The notes under the pieces: generated by a model | The model's input: the letters and a program-made list of their open reading frames with translations, nothing else | The model's database searches: none | Told to the model about the DNA's origin: nothing | Assembly: GCA_039621445.1 (NCBI GenBank) | Contig: CP154956.1 | Location: forward strand, 69,681,649-69,745,648 | Source: Euglena gracilis | Lineage: Eukaryota; Euglenida; Euglenophyceae; Euglenales | Length of the DNA: 64,000 nt | Reading direction: 5' to 3' | Made by a program: the position numbers and the translations under genes | Shown: positions 29,841 through 39,851 of the stretch, piece by piece | Position numbering within the stretch: the first letter of the stretch is position 1 | Layout of the letters: each line of letters starts with the position of its first letter

Positions 29841-29967
29841 GAAGCTTACCACCCCGGCCGGGGGGGGGTCGGCCCCCCCCCCCCCCCCGCCCCCCCCCCT
29901 GAGTAGGTCCGGACACCCGAGGATTATCGATGTGATTGGATTTCCTGGCTCCCAAAGTTACCCCCCC

Positions 29968-30220
29968 CCCCCTAGTCGTATGACCACCCCTCATTTATGA
30001 CCACCCCCCGGTCACAGGTTGCAGGTCATGGGGGTGTTATGACCACCCCCCCCGGTCACAGGTTGCAGGTTGCGAAAAATTTAACACCACCTTACCTACA
30101 ACCGACGCCTCGTTTATGACCACCCCCCGGTCACAGGTTGCAGGTTATGGGGGTGTTATGACCACCCCCCCCGGTCACAGGTTGCAGGAACCCGGTCATA
30201 CGACTAGGGGGGGGGGGTAA
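29968..30220. mobile_element. Inverted-repeat element with GTCGTATGACC termini and internal ~120-bp duplication
   Basis: The left arm is TTACC (C-run) TAGTCGTATGACC; the right is GGTCATACGACTA (G-run) GGTAA. Inside, two direct copies read TTTATGACCACCCCCCGGTC ... GGTTGCAGG (about 29993-30073 and 30113-30190). Related but degraded wording is at 42888-43080. No clear TSD was found, so the outer limits are approximate. Confidence 0.6.
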
Positions 30221-30463
30221 TAGCCCATAGGTTAGGGGACGATCCCTAGTTTCTCCATTCCCTTAGGTTACCCGCAACTCCCCGCCAGTCCGCAGATATG
30301 CCTCGAGCAAAAAGTTGTCTACCGTTTTTTTTTCGGGGAAATTGCAGGGTCATTTTGGGGTCAAAAAGTCGAAAATTTCAAAATGTCTCGAAAACGCTGC
30401 GGAGCTGAGGAAAAGTAAAAAGGCAACCCCCCCCCCTAAACCTCATGATTGACCCCCTGGTTT

Positions 30464-31002
30464 GGGTCCCAACTCCTCGTCAGGGTTTGATATAAGGAGG
30501 GCGTACATGGTTTAGGTGGGGGGGTGTCCCCCCCCACCCCCCCCCTCCTGGCCCGCAGGGGGGGGGCCCCGACCCACCCCCCCCCCCCCACCTGCCAGGG
30601 GGGTCCGGACCGACCCTCGGGGGGGTTCCCGGGACCCCCCCAAAAAGGGTCAATTTTTTCCTCCGGCGCTTCGCACCGAAAATTTTTTGCATTTTTGGCA
30701 CATTTTTGCCCAAAAAGTGCCCAAAATGGCACTTTTGGTCGTTTTGGGGGGTCAAAAATTTTCGGTAACCCTGACTGCGCACCTGTTTAGGTGGGGGGGG
30801 TGTCCCCCCCACCCCCCCCCCTCCTGGCCCGCAGGGGGGGGGGTCCGGACCACCCCCCCCCACCTGTCCTTATATCGAACCCTGCTCCTCGTCTAGCCCG
30901 AGATACGGCCAATTTACGGTTTCGGGCCCTGCACAGGCCCGAAATGGCCAAAACTGGCCCAAAACCATAAAATGGCCGTATCTCGGGCTCGGCGAGGAGT
31001 TG
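30464..31002. repeat. Inverted repeat CTCCTCG...CCCGAGATACGGCC, split by a foldback element
   Basis: Without the insertion at 30481-30884, CCAACTCCTCGTCTAGCCCG plus AGATACGGCC is mirrored by GGCCGTATCTCGGGCTCGGC plus GAGGAGTTGG at about 30970-31000. The ~30-bp arms enclose about 80 bp. The younger element sits inside this older palindromic repeat. Confidence 0.65.
30481..30884. mobile_element. CAGGGTTYGATATAAGGA element, copy 1 (404 bp)
   Basis: The termini are CAGGGTTTGATATAAGGA on the left and, on the other strand, CAGGGTTCGATATAAGGA on the right. The exact 8-bp TSD is CTCCTCGT, at 30473-30480 and 30885-30892. Mirrored C/G-run blocks flank a central hairpin (CGGCGC, loop TTC, one mismatch) at 30664-30678. 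The CAGGG start plus 8-bp TSD fits hAT-type miniature elements. A nearly identical copy is at 34523. Confidence 0.93.
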
Positions 31003-31015
31003 GCCCAAACCGCGC

Positions 31016-32005
31016 ACACCGATCGATAGGGCATCGACCGTTTTTTGAGGTTCCCGGGGTCTGGTTGTCCGATTTTGGCTAGTTTTGGGTATTCGGGGAC
31101 CGCTGGGGGGTCTGAGGGCAGTTGGGCGAGGGGGCATGTCGGGACCCAAAATTTTGCAAAAACGTTTTTTGCTCAAAATCACTTTTTTTTTCACTTCAGA
31201 ACATCAAAAAAAGTGTTTTTGAGCAAAAAAAATTCCGACCTGGACCCCCCATTTTTGGGTCAAAAAGTCGAAAAATTTCGAAATAATTTTTTTTGCCCAA
31301 AACCATGTTTTTGACCTCCCAGACCCGAAAGAAATATTTTTGGGCCTAAAATTAGCGTTTTTTACCCCCCGGCCCCCCGTTTTGGACTCCTATGGACTTT
31401 GGGCCCGGCCGGCGGCTGGCGGCGCGGCCCGGGCATGGGACGGCGGGTCGAAAAACGCTCATTTTCAGCTCAAAAACACTTTTTCCGGGTCCGGGAGGCC
31501 AAAAAACATCGTTTTGGGCAAAAATTTTTTTCGATTTTTTCGACTTTTTTGACCCAAAAATGACGGAGTGGGCAGGGTGGCCGGACCGACCTCATTTGCA
31601 TTGGGGGGTGAGACACTTTTGGGGTTCCTATTCAGCCTTGGCGAGTTCGCTTAAATTGATGCCCTGATGGAGGAATTATTTTTTCATCATTTTTGAGGCC
31701 ATAAAAACCATAAAAAAAACCCCCAAAAATGCCCTTATTTTTTGCAAAATGTCTTGCAGTGTTCAAAAAAAAGGAAGCAGAAAATATGTGGTCAGTTTGG
31801 CCATGGACAAATGCCCCCTCCTGGGGTTACCAAGGACAGGCAGGCAGGGGTGTTTGCTTCATTCCGGGATGCAGGGCCAAAATCAACCCGCAATCTCCCC
31901 CTCACCCGTTGAGTCCCCCCCCCCCCCCCCCGGCACTTGGCCCCCCTCCTCCTTGCCTCCCCCCCCCCTTTGTCGTACGACCACCAGGGTGTGACGTAGA
32001 GCTGA
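31016..32005. other. AT/C-G alternating sequence, no gene recognised
   Basis: Repeated AAAATTTTT and GGTCAAAAAGTCGAAAA-like phrases (31258 and 30359) suggest old repeats. The phrase around 31896-31940 (CCCCTCACCCGTTGAGT, C-run, GGCACTTGGCC) repeats 28457-28492. Confidence 0.4.
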
Positions 32006-32013
32006 GCACTTTG

Positions 32014-32459
32014 CAGGCTTTTGCTTAAGGGATTGCAGTACCCCCCCGGGGGGGGGGCTGGACTGCAGCTAGTCCAAATTTGGCTAGTGGGTTTTCTAGC
32101 AGACCCCCCCCCCCGGGGGGGTCTGCTAGCAGGGCTAGCTAGTGGAAATTTTTTTTCCAGTGACGGGCGCGAAGCCCCGAAAATTTTTTGGGGACCCCCA
32201 AAAATGGCCAAAAATGCCCGTTTTTGGCCATTTTTGGGATTTTTTGGAACAAAATCAGCCAAAAACCTGTTAAAAACCTCATTTTTCCTCCGGCGCGCAG
32301 CGCCGGAGGAAAGTTTTTTTTTTCCGGTCCGGAGGACCCCCGGACCCTCCCCCCCCCCCCCGGGGGGGGTCTAGCTAGACTACACTTTTTCCAGTGTCTA
32401 GCCGATTGGCTAGCCAGTACACCCCCCCCCCCCCCCCGGGGTCCTTAAGCAAAAGCCTG
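32014..32459. mobile_element. CAGGCTTTTGCTTAAGG foldback element (446 bp)
   Basis: The two inverted termini share CAGGCTTTTGCTTAAGG exactly. The exact 8-bp TSD is GCACTTTG, at 32006-32013 and 32460-32467. It contains GCTAGC-rich arms, mirrored C/G runs, and a perfect 11-bp hairpin (TCCTCCGGCGC, loop GCA) at 32286-32310. Relics of the same family are in each tandem unit (4254 and equivalents). Confidence 0.93.
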
Positions 32460-32784
32460 GCACTTTGGGCCCACTGCCCATTGCTGGTTTTCCATGGGTG
32501 CCAATTTTTTTTTAATTTTGCTCCACCCACCTTGCACAGGGCAATGGTGGGTGGGAGGGTCCACCCTCCCCCACCAGCAGGGCAGAACGGGAAACGGCCT
32601 CGCGGCCAGGGTGGTGGGTGGGGGGGGGGTCGACCCCCCCCCCCACCACCTCTTCCAGTTGTTCTGGTGGCACCAATTTTTGGACCCAAAAAAATTTCCC
32701 GGCACCTTCGGCGCCGGGTGTTTTTTTGACCCATTTTGAGACCCATACACGAGGTCCCCCCAAAACCACCCCAAAACCCCATTT

Positions 32785-33095
32785 TTTCACACCTTCCAAA
32801 TATATCAACATTTTCTCGAAATTTTGATTTTGAGCGGGTTTTGATGCAAAAAAAAGCTGTTCATTATCAAAAAAAATTCCAAGAGAAAAAATCTCAGTAA
32901 AATTGGATTGTGCCAAAATTTTGTCCATTTTTTTTGAGCTTCGTTTTTTTTTACCCCCTCCGAAAACTACCAATTTTTAACCTGAAAATTTAGAGATTTT
33001 TTTTGTGAAAAACGTGGAAAAATTTCCCCCGGCCAACATCCCCGTTGGCCGAAATTGGTGAAAATGCTGTGGTCGGTGGGGGGGGGGTCGACCCA
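32785..33095 (+). repeat. Dispersed repeat R1 (32.8-kb copy)
   Basis: It contains CTTCCAAATATATCAACATT, GGATTGTGCCAAAATTTTGT, a C-tract, and GGTGAAAATGCTGTGGTCGG plus a G-run, colinear with 27748-28105. It is preceded by an imperfect hairpin at 32698-32718 (CCCGGCACC, loop TTC). Confidence 0.7.
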
Positions 33096-33249
33096 CCCCC
33101 CCCCACCTCCCGGGTGGGGGGGTCGAGCACCCCCCCCACCAGGCTTTCCCGTTCTGCCCTGCCCACCAGGCCTTATTGAACAGCCCTGCCAGTTGAGTCC
33201 AGTGCTGAACCCCCCAATTCTCTTCCATTACGGAAGGTGCTATCCCCTC

Positions 33250-33554
33250 CAGGCTTGCGCTTAGTCGGGTGCCTACCCCACGGGGGGGGGGTGCTAGGGG
33301 CAGGCACCCCATAGCACCTGATCCGACCCCCCCGGGGGGGGGGTAGGGTTTCGGGGGGTGCCTGCCCCTAGCAGGCACCCCCCTCCGACCCCGGCGCCGA
33401 AGGCGCCGGGGGCCCGGAAACGGCCATTTTCAATGAAAATTTTCTGGGTCCGGCCCGGACCCCTATCCCCCCGGGGGGGGGTGTGCCTGCTAGGGGCAGG
33501 CACCCTATAGCACCCACCCCCCCCTCCCCCCCCCGGTTGGTAAGCACAAGCACG
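33250..33554. mobile_element. CAGGCTTGCGCTTAG foldback element (305 bp)
   Basis: The left terminus is CAGGCTTGCGCTTAG, the right on the other strand CGTGCTTGTGCTTACC. The exact 8-bp TSD is ATCCCCTC, at 33242-33249 and 33555-33562. A perfect hairpin CCCCGGCGCC, loop GAA, at 33389-33411 lies 2 bp from the centre. GGCAGGCACC palindromes occur in both halves, as in 19995 and 25237. Confidence 0.9.
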
Positions 33555-33664
33555 ATCCCCTCCCTGGGCACTTGTCCCCCCCTCCCTGCATCCAAATTGG
33601 CGCCCCTAAAGTTTGGTCTTCAGCCTTCACCTGCACATTTTTTTTGGCTTTTTGGTGTATGGAC

Positions 33665-33936
33665 CAGGGGTTGTTTTTTTTTCAGTCCTGGATCCCCGGG
33701 GGTGGGGGGGCAGGGTGGGTGGGTCCGGCCCAGCCCCCCCCCCCGGGGGGGGGGCCCCCGGGCGGGGTGGGATACATTTTTTTGGTGCCAAAGACACCGA
33801 AAATTCTTGAAACAGTGCTATTTTTAGCATTTTTCGCAATTTTTGGCCATTTTCGGGGGGTTTCTCTGGGACCCCCCCCCCCCCCCGGGGGGTGGGTGGG
33901 TGGGGGGAACCCCCCCCAGTCTTAAAAAAACCCCTG
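33665..33936. mobile_element. CAGGGGTT-T-run foldback element (272 bp)
   Basis: The left terminus is CAGGGGTTG (T-run) CAGTC, the right on the other strand CAGGGGTTTTTTTAAGACTG. Flanks GTATGGAC and GTGTGGAC match at 7 of 8. The central hairpin (GGTGCC, loop AAA, one mismatch) at 33784-33798 is about 10 bp from the centre. Confidence 0.8.
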
Positions 33937-34205
33937 GTGTGGACCGCCGGAATTCTTATCACACAAATATGGCCCCCCGAAGGTTGGCCCCCAGCCTTAA
34001 CTTCAATTGTAGCCTGATTCAAGCGATGTGATGACTGAAATCAGGCAGCAATGGGTCGATTTTGCCCTGGCCAACAGTTAATTCATTGTCTATTTCATTC
34101 CAATGAGCAAAGCCGTTTTCCGCTGCTCTCACATTTGGCTGTGGTATATATACTGCCCTTGAGAAAGTTGCAGCCGCGCTTCTGCTTCTGCCCCCCAAAA
34201 GGAAA

Positions 34206-34407
34206 ATTAGGATCTACGCGAGGCTTGGATGAAACCCATTCTCCTCTGCTGAGAGCTGAGCATTCTGCTTTTGCCCGAAACCTTGTTGTAGAAAGGTTTG
34301 ATGGAACTGCACATCATCAAGTTCAGTGTCTGGACCACAGATCCACTGAACCGTGGGGGATCAGGGCCATGGATGCATTGAAACTCGGGGGGCTTGAACA
34401 ACACTGA
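34206..34407 (+). pseudogene. Exon-like open segment of unknown function
   Basis: A pyrimidine-rich stretch ending CCCCAAAAG precedes a run-free open frame containing Arg-Ala-Glu-His-Ser-Ala-Phe-Ala-Arg-Asn-Leu-Val-Val-Glu-Arg-Phe-Asp-Gly. It ends at a stop (TGA) at 34405. No family is recognised. Confidence 0.25.
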
Positions 34408-34522
34408 CCCACCGAACCGGGGGGGGGGGGGCTCGATTTTCGACTCCACGGATATGTGATGTGGATTGAGGGCATCGCTGGGGTGGTGGGCTGCGAGCAA
34501 TAGGTTGTTGTGTGGGGTAGGG

Positions 34523-34923
34523 CAGGGTTTGATATAAGGAGGGCGTACATGGTTTAGGTGGGGGGGTGTCCCCCCCCACCCCCCCCCTCCTGGCCCGCAG
34601 GGGGGGTCCGGACCACCCCCCCCCCCCCACCTGCCAGGGGGTCCGGACCGACCCTCGGGGGGGTTCCCGGGACCCCCCCAAAAAGGGTCAATTTTTTCCT
34701 CCGGCGCTTCGCGCCGAATTTTTTTTTGCATTTTTGGCACATTTTTGCCCAAAAAGTGCCCAAAATGGCACTTTTGGTCGTTTTGGGGGGTCAAAAATTT
34801 TCGGTAACCCTGACCGCGCACCTGTTTAGGTGGGGGGGGTGTCCCCCCCCACCCCCCCCCCCTCCTGGCCCGCCGGGGGGGGTCCGGACCACCCCCCCCC
34901 CACTGTCCTTATATCGAACCCTG
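34523..34923. mobile_element. CAGGGTTYGATATAAGGA element, copy 2 (401 bp)
   Basis: Termini and interior are nearly identical to 30481-30884. The exact 8-bp TSD is GGGTAGGG, at 34515-34522 and 34924-34931. The central hairpin is perfect here (CGGCGC, loop TTC, GCGCCG, 34702-34716). Two near-identical copies with different perfect TSDs indicate recent movement. Confidence 0.94.
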
Positions 34924-34931
34924 GGGTAGGG

Positions 34932-36075
34932 TTGTATGCCTCTGCTACCAGTTTCCCAGGGGGGGGGTCCCGGTCTCCGGCAGGGACTCCATTGACATCG
35001 ACATCCACAGTGGTGGGTGGGTTTGGGCAGCTGGAGGGGGGGGCGGCTGTATCCAGGGTTAGTGGCAGGTTTTGCGCCTGGAGCAAAAAGTGGGCCAGTT
35101 GACAGTTTTATCCTTCCTGGACGTTTTAAATTATGGAGATTGCGACTGAAAACAGATTGGAGATTGTGTCTGAATTGAGGATTGTGAAGTCCCCCCCACT
35201 TCTGAGAAGCAGCACGCAAGGGTTTTCGTACAATGTTTATTCCATAACGGTTATTGGTTTGGGGGAAATTGTTTCATAGGGGTAAAAAGGTCAGCCAACC
35301 TCACCATTTGCATCAGGCTGCCTTAATCAAAAAACTTGATCACACCCTCGGATCATCCCTGCCATTTGCAAAGCAGGCCAAAAAAAGCCCCAAAAAGAGC
35401 ACCACCAGGGGGACCAATACCACTGAGGTGGGAGGCCAAGTTTTGGAGGTTTCAGTCAGTCACTCCCCTGGGGGGTCTCCTTTGTCCAACGCATGGCACC
35501 AACGTTTGGCACCATGAATGTGCCGTTGACACAGGGGGCTTGTCAGTGATGTGGTGGCCACCAAACTTTGTCACATGCATGCAGCTTCATATCTGACCTC
35601 GACCCGGGCAGCTGAAATTGTTCCCCTATTGTTGCCAGTTAAGTTGCCCTCTGGCTTTAACTTTAACAAAGGCGTTCATCCAGGTGGTGTGGTGGTTTTT
35701 GACGTGGTTTGGGGAGGTTTTGGCGGTCTGGGATTGTTCACAAATTGGCCCAAATGTTACGTTTTGGGCCCTCTCTGGTGGGAATTTTCACTGTTGGGTG
35801 GTTTGTAGATTGTTATGGCTGGGCATTACAGTTGTATGAATGGGGTATGGGCTTTGATGGAGGACCCCCCCCCTCGTTGCAGCCAAGACTCCCATCGCCA
35901 ATAGACGCCGAGCCCTGCGTTCAGGCTGCTCCCTTCGCCCAGGGTCTGATTTTTTTTTCGGAGTTTCTGGACCATTCCGTATTGTGTGGTGTGTGCGAAA
36001 CCCACCCCCAGGGAGGAGGCTGGCTTGCTTTGGGGAGGTCGTTGGTAACCCCCCCCCCCAAATAACACCCCCCCG
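34932..36075. other. Mostly unique sequence, no gene assigned
   Basis: Run-poor stretches with open frames (for example 35254-35515 and 35551-35808 plus) have no recognisable domain. CAGTCAGTCACTCCCCTGG at 35451 repeats the CATACC-family phrase. Confidence 0.35.
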
Positions 36076-36077
36076 GT

Positions 36078-36275
36078 GTGTTATTTGGGCACCTGAACTG
36101 GGGCCCCAGGGGGGGTGTTGTTTGGGGGGGGGTTGTTTTTACATGTGGAAAACGAAAGGAAAACAGGGGGGTGTCATTTGGGGGGTGTTTTTTTACATGT
36201 GGAAAACGAAAGGAAAACAGGGACGGTTTTATTTGGGCGCTTGAAGTCGGCCCCCGAGGGGGGGTGTTATTTCGG
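36078..36275 (+). repeat. Imperfect tandem repeat with GTGGAAAACGAAAGGAAAAC
   Basis: TTTACATGTGGAAAACGAAAGG plus AAAACAGGG occurs at about 36137 and 36190. It is flanked on both sides by TTATTTGGGC...TGAA...GGGGTGTT modules (36080 and 36229). The four modules form a ~100-150 bp duplicated arrangement. Confidence 0.6.
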
Positions 36276-36567
36276 GGGATTGCCAATAATGGGCTCGCTG
36301 AGGCCTTACAATTTCTTAAAAAAGTATTCTGGCAGTTTCAACTGATGGGCCCCCTTGCATCACTTCTGGCCTGCGGGGGGAGGGGCCGCTCAGCGACGCC
36401 CTGGTTTGACCCTGCTTCCGCCGCGGACACCCCCTATTGTTACCTTTCCGCCGGGCCCTCCCCTGTGCACCAAGCCACGCGTCATTACCTGATTTGGGCC
36501 AGGTTGGGGCCGCCCCTTCCCCAGCCCCTCCCTGCTGCGCAGTTCACGCCTGCAGATACACCGAGGC

Positions 36568-36694
36568 TCTGTGCCTGGAGTTGAAACCCGGAAAGCAGAG
36601 TCAGCAGAGGATTGCCCTTGCAGAGATTCCGGGGGGTATATTTGATGCACACCGAGGAGAGGTCTGGCCCAGGATGGAATTGAACAGTAAATAA
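36568..36694 (+). pseudogene. Exon-like open segment of unknown function
   Basis: After CACGCCTGCAG, an open frame reads Tyr-Thr-Glu-Ala-Leu-Cys-Leu-Glu-Leu-Lys-Pro-Gly-Lys-Gln, then Ile-Ala-Leu-Ala-Glu-Ile-Pro-Gly-Gly, and ends at TAA (36692-36694). It is run-free with mixed codons. The family is not recognised. Confidence 0.25.
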
Positions 36695-36779
36695 CAGAAA
36701 GCAAGGTTCCAACGTCCGTTCAGATGGCTCCCTCACAAAGGGACCGAATTTTCGACAGGGGAGGGGAGTGTTTTGGAGG

Positions 36780-36902
36780 CTGGGATTTTTTCCAAGTTTG
36801 ACCCGGGGGGGATCACCAGAACCCCTCCCCCCCCCCCGGGGGGGGGGAGGGTATCTATCCCCTGGGTGGATGGGGGCCCTCCAGTCTGAAAAACAATCCC
36901 TG
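36780..36902. mobile_element. Minimal CAGGGAT foldback element (123 bp)
   Basis: The left terminus is CTGGGATTTTTTCCAAG, the right on the other strand CAGGGATTGTTTTTCAG. Flanks TTTGGAGG (36772-36779) and TTTGGAGT (36903-36910) match at 7 of 8. The centre is the boundary of an 11-C run and an 11-G run, about 4 bp from the midpoint. It is the smallest member of the group. Confidence 0.7.
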
Positions 36903-37099
36903 TTTGGAGTTGAAGCAGAGAGGACCAGCGTTAGTTGGACATGAGGAGGGTGTGCGCCGTTGAGGAGGGGGGGGGTGTCCCCCCCATTGCTGAGGTGTGT
37001 CCGACCTATTGTTTTTTTATCTTTATCAATTTGCCCCTCCTGGATTTGGCCTTGCGATCATAGTCCCCCATTTTCCCATTTTGCGCAATGCCCGCCAAA

Positions 37100-37355
37100 C
37101 AGGCCTGTTTTTTTTTTTAAGTCAGAAGACCCCCTGGGGGGGGATGGGGGGTCCAGGGCAGACCCCCCTGGGGGGGGGGGTCCCAGGCCAGAGGCTCAGG
37201 TGTGGGTTTTGGCGCAAAGCACCGGAATTTTTTTGGGAAATGCCCAGGCGGCCGATTTTTTTGGGAGGATCCCCCCCGCCGGGGGTCCCGCGCCGGGCTG
37301 GGTGGGGGGGACCCTGCCCCCCCCCCCCCCTGGGGGGGTCTTGAAAAGAAGCTTG
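37100..37355. mobile_element. Foldback relic (256 bp)
   Basis: The left end is CAGGCCTG (T-run) AAG, the right on the other strand CAAGCTTCTTTTCAAGACCC, matching the right arm of 39852. The imperfect central hairpin GGCGC, loop AAA, lies near 37211-37223, about 11 bp from the midpoint. Flanking octamers agree poorly, so no TSD is claimed. Confidence 0.5.
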
Positions 37356-37928
37356 CTGCAAAGTTCCTGACGTGCGAATTTGGCCCCCCCTTCTATCGTG
37401 GCCTGGGCCAAGTGCCCGGGGGGGGGGCAGGGATGGACGGGAAGCCCTTCGGATTTGAGGTCAGTGGAGGGGAGGTAGTGGAGGGGGGGGGTCCGGAGCA
37501 CCCCCCCCCCTCCTGGTGGTTGGGTGGTCCATTTACCTGCATCTGGACCGGGTCTTTGCCGGTCCGGTCCACAAACCCGAAATTTTTCCCAGCCCTCCTC
37601 AGTTTCGAGGGAGGAAGGGGGGGGGGTCCGCTCTCAAGACTTCCCATATATCCCTGAAGCGGCAGCTGGGCGAATATTCCATGCACTCCGGAGCCTCGGT
37701 GTGGCAGTGGGAAGGGTATCGCTAAACCACCATCAGCCCCCCGTCCTTCCCCTCCGCTAGACCCAACAATTCCCCAACACCTCATCATCCCCGCAGAGGC
37801 AAGCATCTGCTGCACGCGCGTCTCAGTTCCTTCCCCCCCCCAAATAGGACTCGGGTCTTGTTTTTGGGTCTGTTGCTGGAAACCTCCAGGGGGGGGGTCT
37901 TATTTTTGGGGTTTTTATTTTTGGATAT
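37356..37928. other. C/G-run repeat remnants
   Basis: The phrase ATTTGGCCCCCCTTCTATCG and GGGACGGGAAGCCCTTC-like wording match repeats near 28516 and 655. No element boundaries or exons are evident. Confidence 0.35.
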
Positions 37929-37964
37929 CATCATCATCATCATCGTCATCATCATCATCATTAT
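37929..37964 (+). repeat. (ATC)n microsatellite
   Basis: About eleven ATC units with one GTC interruption. Confidence 0.85.
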
Positions 37965-39170
37965 TGAAGGGTGGAAGCTTTTCCCATTCAGCCTTTTCTA
38001 TAAATGGTGGCTCGGAGGCCCTGGTGCCCAACACTGCCCAGTGCTTCAGTATGTGTTGGTGTGTTGGGCCAGCAGGGGCTTGGCAGCATGGCACTGTGAT
38101 GGTCGAGCTTTTGGGCCCGCCATCATCGGTGTCCTCCGTCCGTCAAGGGATGCTATGCCGTACTGAGAGCTACCCACTCATTCTGCTGTGTTGTTGAGGA
38201 GAAGGTGTCAGACTCCCTTGGCCTTGGCTTCTGTCTCGCAATGTCTTGTATTTACATATCTTTACTGCTCCCATCTTTTTGGAGTCATTTGCCAACAAGC
38301 CCCCCGGGTCATCCACGATCACTCCTGTGTACCTTTATTTTGGAAATGGCACGCAATGTGAAGACTAAAAATCAGGAGGTCAGCCTCCGCGGAGGCTTGG
38401 GTAACCAAAAGTTTGGATTCCACATTTGCGTGGAGCCGAAGACCATATTGATGGCCATGAGTGTTTTCACCCCCACACCCCCCAACCAATTTTTTTTGTC
38501 ATTTTTGCACCCACACCTCTCCACAAAAATTTGCGCATTGTTTTTACCGCAACACCCCACACCCACTCAAGAAAAAAGGAAAGCAGTTGGTTCCCCCCAC
38601 ACCCCCACAACCCCCAAAATTTCTTCTGCGTTTTTACCCCCACATCCCCCCAAATATATTTTTTTTTGAAAAATTCACACCCGAACCCACAACATTCGCC
38701 CCCAAAAAAGAAAATTTGTGCACAGGACACATCTGGCAAAAGACCAAAAAACTAAAGGTTTTTCTTTGAAACAAGGAATTGACAAGGTATGCACACCCCA
38801 GTGCATATCTTACAGTTTAGTACAAACCCTCTCTGACAACAACCATGTTCAACGACCTCCAGGAAACCCCCACCAGGCAACCACCCATGCCAGGCAAGAA
38901 TGCTGAAACTTAGCCAAACACGATGCTAAAAATGGACAGCAACCCTCACATTTCATTTTCTGTCCATTTTGGGATTTTGGTGGCCAATTTGGCCAATTTT
39001 GGGCTGCCTGCAGGAATTGTTTGGCCAAAATTTCTTCATGTGGTTTTTCGCAATTTAGTTTTTTATCCACCCAAGTCGTGTCGCATTAAATCATATAAAC
39101 CACGCCAAACCAAGTTTAATGAAATTGTGCTGTGTCCACATCGAGTGATGCACAAGGTTGTTTATGGAGC
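37965..39170. other. Unique and A/C-rich sequence, no gene assigned
   Basis: 38465-38720 is built of CACCCACACCCC and ATTTTTTTG blocks like 4920-5000 in the tandem units. Open stretches at 37965-38200 and 38720-38900 have no recognisable domain. Confidence 0.35.
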
Positions 39171-39172
39171 TA

Positions 39173-39356
39173 CCTCCCCCCCCCCTTGTCGTTGACACGG
39201 CGTGTCGTTGACACACACCCCGTGTCAACGACACTTTTCTGGAACATTACTTATTGAATCACAGTGACATTGACATGGCGTGTCGTTGACACCCCCCCCC
39301 CCGTGTCAACGGCACTCTCTTGGAACATTGGCGTGTCAACGACAAGGGGGGGGAGG
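39173..39356. mobile_element. CCTCCCC...GTCGTTGACAC inverted-repeat element (184 bp)
   Basis: The left arm is CCTC (C-run) TTGTCGTTGACAC, the right its complement GTGTCAACGACAA (G-run) AGG, each flanked by TA (39171-39172 and 39357-39358). GTGTCAACGRCA occurs six times in both orientations, with CTTTTCTGGAACATT / CTCTCTTGGAACATT after two of them. A TA flank would fit a Tc1/mariner-type TSD, but GAG/CTC symmetry extends further out, so the limits are tentative. Confidence 0.6.
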
Positions 39357-39425
39357 TACTCAACATTCCTTGAACCCCCCCACATCTAACGAACCCCCTT
39401 GCCTAATGGCGAGGGGTGTCCAGAC

Positions 39426-39721
39426 CAGGGGTTTTTTTAAGACCGGGGGGGGGAGGGGGGGGTCCCCCCCATCCACCCACCCCCCTGGGGGGGGGGCCCC
39501 CGGTGGGGGGGGGGTGGGTCCCGGGGGACCCACAAAAAATGGCCGAAAAATCGCGAAAAGTGCTAAAAAGAGAATTTTTTCGGCGCCTGCGGCGCCGAAA
39601 AGTATATCCCACCCCCCTCCGGGGGGGACCCCCCCCCCCCGGGGGGGGGAGGGGTCCGGCGGACCCACCCACCCTACCCCCCCCTCCCCCCCCCGGGGGT
39701 CCAAACTTAAAAAAATCCCTG
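39426..39721. mobile_element. CAGGG-T-run foldback element (296 bp)
   Basis: The left terminus is CAGGGGTTTTTTTAAGACC, the right on the other strand CAGGGATTTTTTTAAG. The exact 8-bp TSD is GTCCAGAC, at 39418-39425 and 39722-39729. A perfect hairpin TTTTCGGCGCC, loop TGC, at 39577-39601 is 15 bp from the midpoint. Related to 18297, 33665 and 36780. Confidence 0.92.
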
Positions 39722-39851
39722 GTCCAGACTAGACTGTCTAGATTGTCTTTTTTTTCACGGTAATTCAGTCTTAAATGAACCCCATGCCCCATTTCATTTT
39801 AGAGTTCATTGGGTGTTGGTGGTGCCACACTCTTAATAATTGTGAGCACAC

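Larger units (their letters stand above)
28106..29967. other. C/G-run repeat mosaic with two conserved hairpins
   Basis: It holds a direct repeat GGGTTCATATTGGGAA (about 28298 and 28366), an inverted pair TTGTGTCCAA / TTGGACACA (about 28192 and 28243), and a phrase GGCCCCCCTAAGTTTGGCCC (28516) that recurs near 33600, 33970, 37380 and 43260. Hairpins at 28879-28904 and 29816-29840 are listed separately. No gene is recognised. Confidence 0.45.

Noticed and set aside
30480-30900. Proline/glycine-rich proteins in the C/G-run elements
   Set aside because: Long open frames there arise from C and G homopolymers (Pro/Gly codons) in all frames and both strands. They match no family and lie inside non-autonomous elements.
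37092-37363. Target-site duplication of the relic at 37100-37355
   Set aside because: The flanking octamers agree at too few positions without a gap, so only the terminal and hairpin similarity is claimed.
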